Part shown: piece after piece, positions 59,449-64,000 of the stretch
How the letters are laid out: each line of letters begins with the position of its first letter
Position numbering within the stretch: the stretch's first letter is position 1
Position numbers and translations under genes: made by a program
Assembly (NCBI GenBank): GCA_036872755.1
Contig: JAVHNS010000009.1
Span: forward strand, 2,108,001-2,172,000
Reading direction: 5' to 3'
From: Orbilia blumenaviensis
Lineage: Eukaryota; Ascomycota; Orbiliomycetes; Orbiliales; Orbiliaceae
Length of the DNA stretch: 64,000 bases
The notes under the pieces: model-generated
What the model saw: the letters and a program-made list of their open reading frames with translations, nothing else
What the model was told of the DNA's origin: nothing
Database searches by the model: none

Positions 59449-61941
59449 CTACAGACACTGAGAGTAGTATGGATTAAGGGATTGGCATGTTGAACCTGAG
59501 ACACACGTAGTGGGACCCGTCCATCCGATTCCACCACACTGACCCCATTTACTTTGTGTACCTCCAGAGCTCGTAGTCGTTCTGGTGGTGGTAACTGGGG
59601 TAGTCGTCCTCGAGGTGGTTGTGGTTGTTCGAACTGAGGTTGTCGAGGAAGTGGTCGGGTTATTTCCAGCACGTGCCTTGATAAGATCGGCGGCCTAAAG
59701 TATTCATGGGTTAGATAATGTTGATTGGATTTGGGGAGTACGTAACGGTATACCTTTTCTGCAATTGCATAGACGGTGGCACAAGTATGGGTGGCTGGGA
59801 TTAGTGGGATAATGGAGATATCGCCGACGCTGAGGCCGGTAACACCGTAGACTAAGAGCTCGGCAGACACGACACCTCCCTGATCTTGGGGCATCATTGC
59901 TGAGGTACCGCAAGAGTGAGCTGTACTGGAAATCATTCCCTGGGTAGCATAGTTGATGAGCTGTTGGTCAGTCGTGACACTAGCACCGGGAGACTGCTCC
60001 TGTGGGCCGAGCTGTTGCATGGAAGGTGCTTGCATCCACTTGCGGTAGAATTTGATCATAGCAACAAATATTTCGTTGTCAACAGGGTTTATCGAAGTGT
60101 TATAATCGACAACGGGGTCGGCCCATTTGTCGGAAGGATTGATTAGGACTGTTCCTCGGCTCAATGGTTTCTCGTGAACTAGAGAGGTGCCACCACCACC
60201 GGAAAACGGAATCTCGACAATACCGTTCTTGAGGGACGCATAAGATGCCATCAAGACTCTTCTCTGGGCCTCGAAACCGCGAATACTAGCCGCACTATAG
60301 GTGCTTGGAAGATACTGGGCGGCGTTTTGGCTATTCACACGGCTGATAAGAGATTGGTAAGTTGAAAGCATTGTGGGAAGAGGCAGTGTTGCGAGAGCGT
60401 TGCCAACGAGCATCGACATGGGACCTGGACTTTTGGTAAGCAAACGTTACGAATGAATTCGTCGATCGAGCAATCCTACATACCCTTGCGGAACTGTTGC
60501 CATTGTTGTTGGGCCCATGCTTGGAAAGTCTGGTTGGTGTAGAGCGAAGCCTGGTTGGGTTGAAGATCTCGGGTGTCTTCGTGGTTGGTGGTAACAGGAT
60601 TAGCGACTTATACGAACTAGAAACGGGAAAAGATAGCTTACATTGGAAATTGATTTGAGTCGCGGGATGGTCTTGGAGATTGGAACCGACTCCGGGAAGG
60701 TCAACGACGACAGGTATATTGGCACGGTTCAAGAGATCTTGTGGGCCGATGCCGCTTCTCTGAAGGACTGCTGGGGTATTCAACCACCCGGCGCAGAGGA
60801 CGATCTCCTGAGTCGCCCGAATGGTAGTTGTAGATCCTCCATTGGCTGTACCTCGCTGCTGGATACGAACACTCTCTGCTCTCTTGGAGGACGAGAATTG
60901 GATATCATTGACTCTATATCCGGTTAAGAGATGGAGATTCGTACGAGATGCAACTGGGTCGAAGTATCTGTTCTTGGCATACGAGCGGCGGGATTGTGCA
61001 TCAACATTGTTCGGGACCCAATATGCATTGAAGGCGTTGCCGTTCTCGCCATCACGCATGGTTGGGACGCCGACCTCATTCCACGCCTTCCATTGGACCT
61101 CTGGATATCAAAGTTAACACTGCGGCCTGAAAATATTACGCCGGGGATAGCTCAAAGCTTACTGATCGTAGGCCATTGCCAAGAGGGGAACGTAACTTGG
61201 ATAGGTCCATTCCCATAAGCAGATGGTTCCCAGGTAATTCCGTAATCTTGGACGACGGCGGGGTCTGGAGTGCCAAAAGTAGTAGACTACCGTTGCCGAA
61301 TGTTAGTCCACTTCTATGAAGTGCAACGAGGTAAAATGATCTTCATATAATATATGCATACCTTCCTAAAGTACGGGAGCAGTCCAGCGAAATCCCAGCC
61401 TGGGTTGCCGAGTGCCGCCCAATTATCATAATCTTCAGCAGCACCACGGTCAAAGAGCATGCCATTGACAGTTGACCCACCGCCAACCACGGAGGCTGCG
61501 TAGATAGAGACACGTTTACCGCCGATCCCTGTTTGGGGAACAGTGGTGACATTAAACAGATTTTTCGCTAGGTAGTTGGTGGCTGAACTTGGCTCCAATT
61601 GGGCGGGATTGGTATCGACGTATCCATACTCGACGACAAGGACGTTCTCTATCAATTAAGATTACGCAAGTTAGTTACGTAGCTCTACTAGCTAATGAAT
61701 GTGCACGATTTGTGATAGATTTCCGGGTCAACTTACTCGTAGAGTCTTCACTCAGTCTGTTCGCGATAACCAGTCCACTTTGACCGCCACCAACGATAAT
61801 GTAATCATAGGATGACCTCAGGGACCCCACATTGATTTGACGGGCTCTAATTTTGTCAGCCAATTCTGGATAAGCGGAGCAGACGTTGCCTAAAATCAGC
61901 AACTGCACTGCAATTGCAGCGAAGCGCGAAAGAAGCGGCAT
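59449..61941 (-). CDS. Secreted GMC flavo-oxidoreductase (AA3) with C-terminal CBM1
   Basis: About seven exons, roughly 700 residues. Exon 1 is 61941-61737, exon 2 is 61648-61362, the exon ending at 59754 carries the catalytic core end, and the last exon is 59694-59449. A signal peptide ([22 protein letters not shown]) is followed by the FAD-binding [18 protein letters not shown] and the GMC signature [21 protein letters not shown]. The second signature [15 protein letters not shown] and [10 protein letters not shown] are also present. The catalytic-site histidine lies in [14 protein letters not shown]. After [15 protein letters not shown] comes a Thr/Ser/Arg linker and a complete CBM1 ([13 protein letters not shown] ... 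NPYYSQCL) ending at the stop. No heme (AA8) domain is present, so it is not a classical cellobiose dehydrogenase. It could oxidise sugars or aryl alcohols at the cellulose surface, feeding H2O2 or electrons to LPMOs. The expected second active-site His/Asn region reads THTCATVY. Confidence 0.9.
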
Positions 61942-62050
61942 TCTTGAAATTCTGCAGAGGGTTAGAGTTGTCTAGTTGTCCGGGTTTACACCTACACTGA
62001 TCTGCGCAGCACAGCTAAGACACAAACAAACTCGCAGACTCCGAGTACGA

Positions 62051-62060
62051 TATTTATATA
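62051..62060 (-). promoter_or_regulatory. TATA box of the GMC-CBM1 gene
   Basis: On the minus strand TATATAAATA, 110 bases before the ATG at 61941, a good match in a suitable position. Confidence 0.5.
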
Positions 62061-63939
62061 AGTCGAACATGCTACTTATTGTACTGCAAAGCTTCGGAAC
62101 GAGCAGCCTAAAATTTTTGGCATATAACCCGGCGCGATATTAGATCATAGAATAACCCCGTCACGTCTTCCGACAGTTGCGTTCATTATATCCTAGCTCT
62201 TTTCTTCGAGTATGCTTGCCTTCTGTCAGTTATTAAAGTACTTACAGTAGGAATCATTGATAGACCCGCTGGAGTTCCATCCGGACCCATGACGGCTTTG
62301 AATGAGCGAGTTCAATTTCCTTTCTGCCGAGAACTCTGAGCATTACGGAACTCTCGCCTATACTCACCCTGTCGTTATCGTGGAAAACGGTCGTTAGTAT
62401 CCGGGGAAACAAGGTATATACTTGTAGGAAATTCGCTGATCTTAATATGGGTAAATGACCCCGGCCGGATTTAAGCTTGTGCAGGGCATCGCGGAACTTC
62501 AGGCAGAATGGCTAAACTCTCCGACCAAAATTTCCGATTTGGTTTTTGAACAACTGTGTTGATTTTGTTGCAAGCGCCCCATCAGCTTCTTGTTTCCTGT
62601 CAACATTATGCACGCAACGTAAAGGTAACAGTGAACTCTGACAGAAAGCCAAGGCCTTGGCGATAGCTATCTGCAAGTTCGTCTGATATATTAAATATTT
62701 GAATACTATAGGGTTGGTTGTCCCATCGTTCAAGATTTCCCGTCGTCCCCGAGAACCTGATCATTCAGCCCTCACCGGTTGCATAACTACAGCCTGTTCA
62801 GTGCGGAGTATCTTGAGGTGGCAGACATTGATCGGTGAATATAACATTCGGAGACCATATAGACACGGCAAACAGACTCGGATCAACTTCTGGCCTATCT
62901 TCTTTGCCTGTGGGGTTTCCTAAAGGGATTGTGGATACGAGTGGCTCATGGTGGAAATAACTAATAGCCGCTCGAAGCCATCTCACGGGCAAATGTCTCG
63001 GTTGATAGCATAGGGTGTCTAATAATGATTTAAATTAGGATTTTGTACGAACTATATGCTAAATATATGAGTATGTGTGTAAAATACACCACAGTATCGT
63101 TTTAGGGATGCTTACGTACAAAGCCAAAGCTGTCATTTGGTTGAGGGCGGGTATGCTAACATCGAAAGCAAGAGCTGAGAGGCTGCTTAAGTAGGTACAC
63201 TTAGGTACTGGGAGCCTAGATTCATAGAACTTGAACAATACATGCATGTCCAAAGCAAAGCACGATTCATAGCGCTAACCCTAGTATTTCGACAAGAGGA
63301 CATCGATTGACAGTAGACAAGTAGGATGAGTCGAACGCCTTCTCAACCTTGGACAGCATATCCGCTTAATATCACTGCACTATATATAACGGAGTTTCAA
63401 TCACCGGTGTATCCGCAAACACAAACAATATTGTGAAATGTCGTGTCGTTTAGATATCTAGATACGTCGTCCAATGCCTATATGCCGGGGATATAAGCGA
63501 GAATGAGATTACCTCGATTAGCCCCCTGCAGAGCTTTGTTTTTTAATTTTGAGCAACCGGCCCTGGTTTCCCGTCATATGCACCGAAAATTGTGATACCT
63601 AAGTCGCATGGAGGCAAGGATTCGGGAATAGATTAATTCTTGCCGGCTAAAACCCCACACAGGCACCGGTTCCCATACCACAGATGAAGAATCTAGCGAG
63701 AAAGACAGAGACACGTGAACGAAAGCTCTTCTTTCTATCGCAAACTTGTAGCTTGAAGCCGATCATCTCGGACGATAGGGGTTGCGAGATCCGCTTGTTG
63801 GCAAAGTCGAAACTTGCTTGGTGTAATCGCAAGTTACAATGAGAGGCTAAATGGAGGACAAGATGGCTCCGAGACTAGTTTTCTGGAGGATTCTTGGGCA
63901 AGAGCTCTCCTGCTAGCTGAAAAGCGGTGGACAGAAAGC
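62061..63939. other. Intergenic, no gene seen
   Basis: About 1.9 kb upstream of the GMC gene. The short ORFs at 62512-62992 and 63059-63253 have no domain content. The minus-strand frame at 63647-63832 starts at TTG and is not supported. Confidence 0.45.
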
Positions 63940-64000
63940 TATAAATACAGTGACGGGAAACCAAAGGGTGCTCGAGCCTGGTGGTTCAGATTGCGGTCTA
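63757..64000 (+). CDS. Open frame running off the right edge, doubtful
   Basis: The frame beginning after a TGA near 63757 stays open to the window end (about 80 codons) and translates to a protein-like stretch (SETSFLEDSWARALLLAEKR, then WTESYKYSDGKPKGARAWW). It has no ATG, so it would have to be an internal exon. The overlapping TATAAATA at 63940-63947 argues instead for a promoter. Kept only because the edge hides the context. Confidence 0.2.
63940..63947 (+). promoter_or_regulatory. TATA-like box near right edge
   Basis: TATAAATA, which may serve a plus-strand gene starting beyond the window. Confidence 0.3.

Noticed and set aside
63647..63832. Minus-strand frame with a transporter-like FICGMGTGACVGF ending
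   Set aside because: Begins at TTG, is only 61 codons, has no neighbouring exons and sits in gene-free DNA.

Overview
The window looks like chromosomal DNA of a filamentous ascomycete (Pezizomycotina). The genes are split by short introns, mostly 45-110 bases, with GTATGT/GTAAGT-type donors and CTAAC/CTGAC-like branch sites. The protein families are typical of such fungi: CBM1 modules, an AA11 LPMO, a CFEM GPI protein, rhodopsin-domain membrane proteins, and a STAND-type N-terminal helical domain joined to SH3. Genes are spaced by long AT-rich tracts with homopolymer runs and microsatellites. I found no rRNA, no convincing tRNA, no CRISPR array and no intact transposon. The species cannot be named from the sequence alone. 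Coding regions were rebuilt by hand-splicing and checked for reading phase.

Layout. 1-852 is the GC-rich 3' end of an unrecognised gene that starts before the window. 0.9-4.3 kb is an AT-rich gene desert. 4.3-7.5 kb holds an 11-exon gene for a secreted protein with a LysM chitin-binding module, a Lys/Asp/Thr repeat linker and a complete type-3 copper tyrosinase domain. 9.0-12.5 kb is an Fbh1-type F-box DNA helicase. 13.0-18.8 kb (minus) is a large multi-exon SH3 protein. 20.8 kb carries a 47-residue membrane microprotein and 22.0-23.3 kb (minus) an AA11 LPMO. 23.5-27.9 kb is empty. 27.9-31.1 kb holds a secreted CREG-like protein and a 10-exon epoxide hydrolase. 31-36 kb has weak or unknown ORFs.

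36.2-39.2 kb holds a CBM1-GH45 endoglucanase and a convergent rhodopsin-domain membrane protein. 41.6 kb is a secreted pepsin-like protein and 46.0 kb an unknown gene. 48.7-51.2 kb pairs a second rhodopsin-domain gene with a convergent CFEM GPI protein. 52.3 kb is an alpha/beta hydrolase, 53.5 kb a small unknown, and 54.7-56.4 kb a third rhodopsin-domain gene. 59.4-61.9 kb (minus) is a GMC flavo-oxidoreductase ending in a CBM1. The right edge has a TATA-like box and an open frame.

Taken together, about a third of the genes encode secreted or cell-surface proteins acting on cellulose, chitin or phenolics: GH45-CBM1, AA3-CBM1, AA11, LysM-tyrosinase, CFEM and an aspartic-type protein. Three candidate receptors lie among them. 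This fits a saprotroph or plant associate. The most unusual object is the LysM-tyrosinase fusion, which would place an o-diphenol-oxidising enzyme on chitin.
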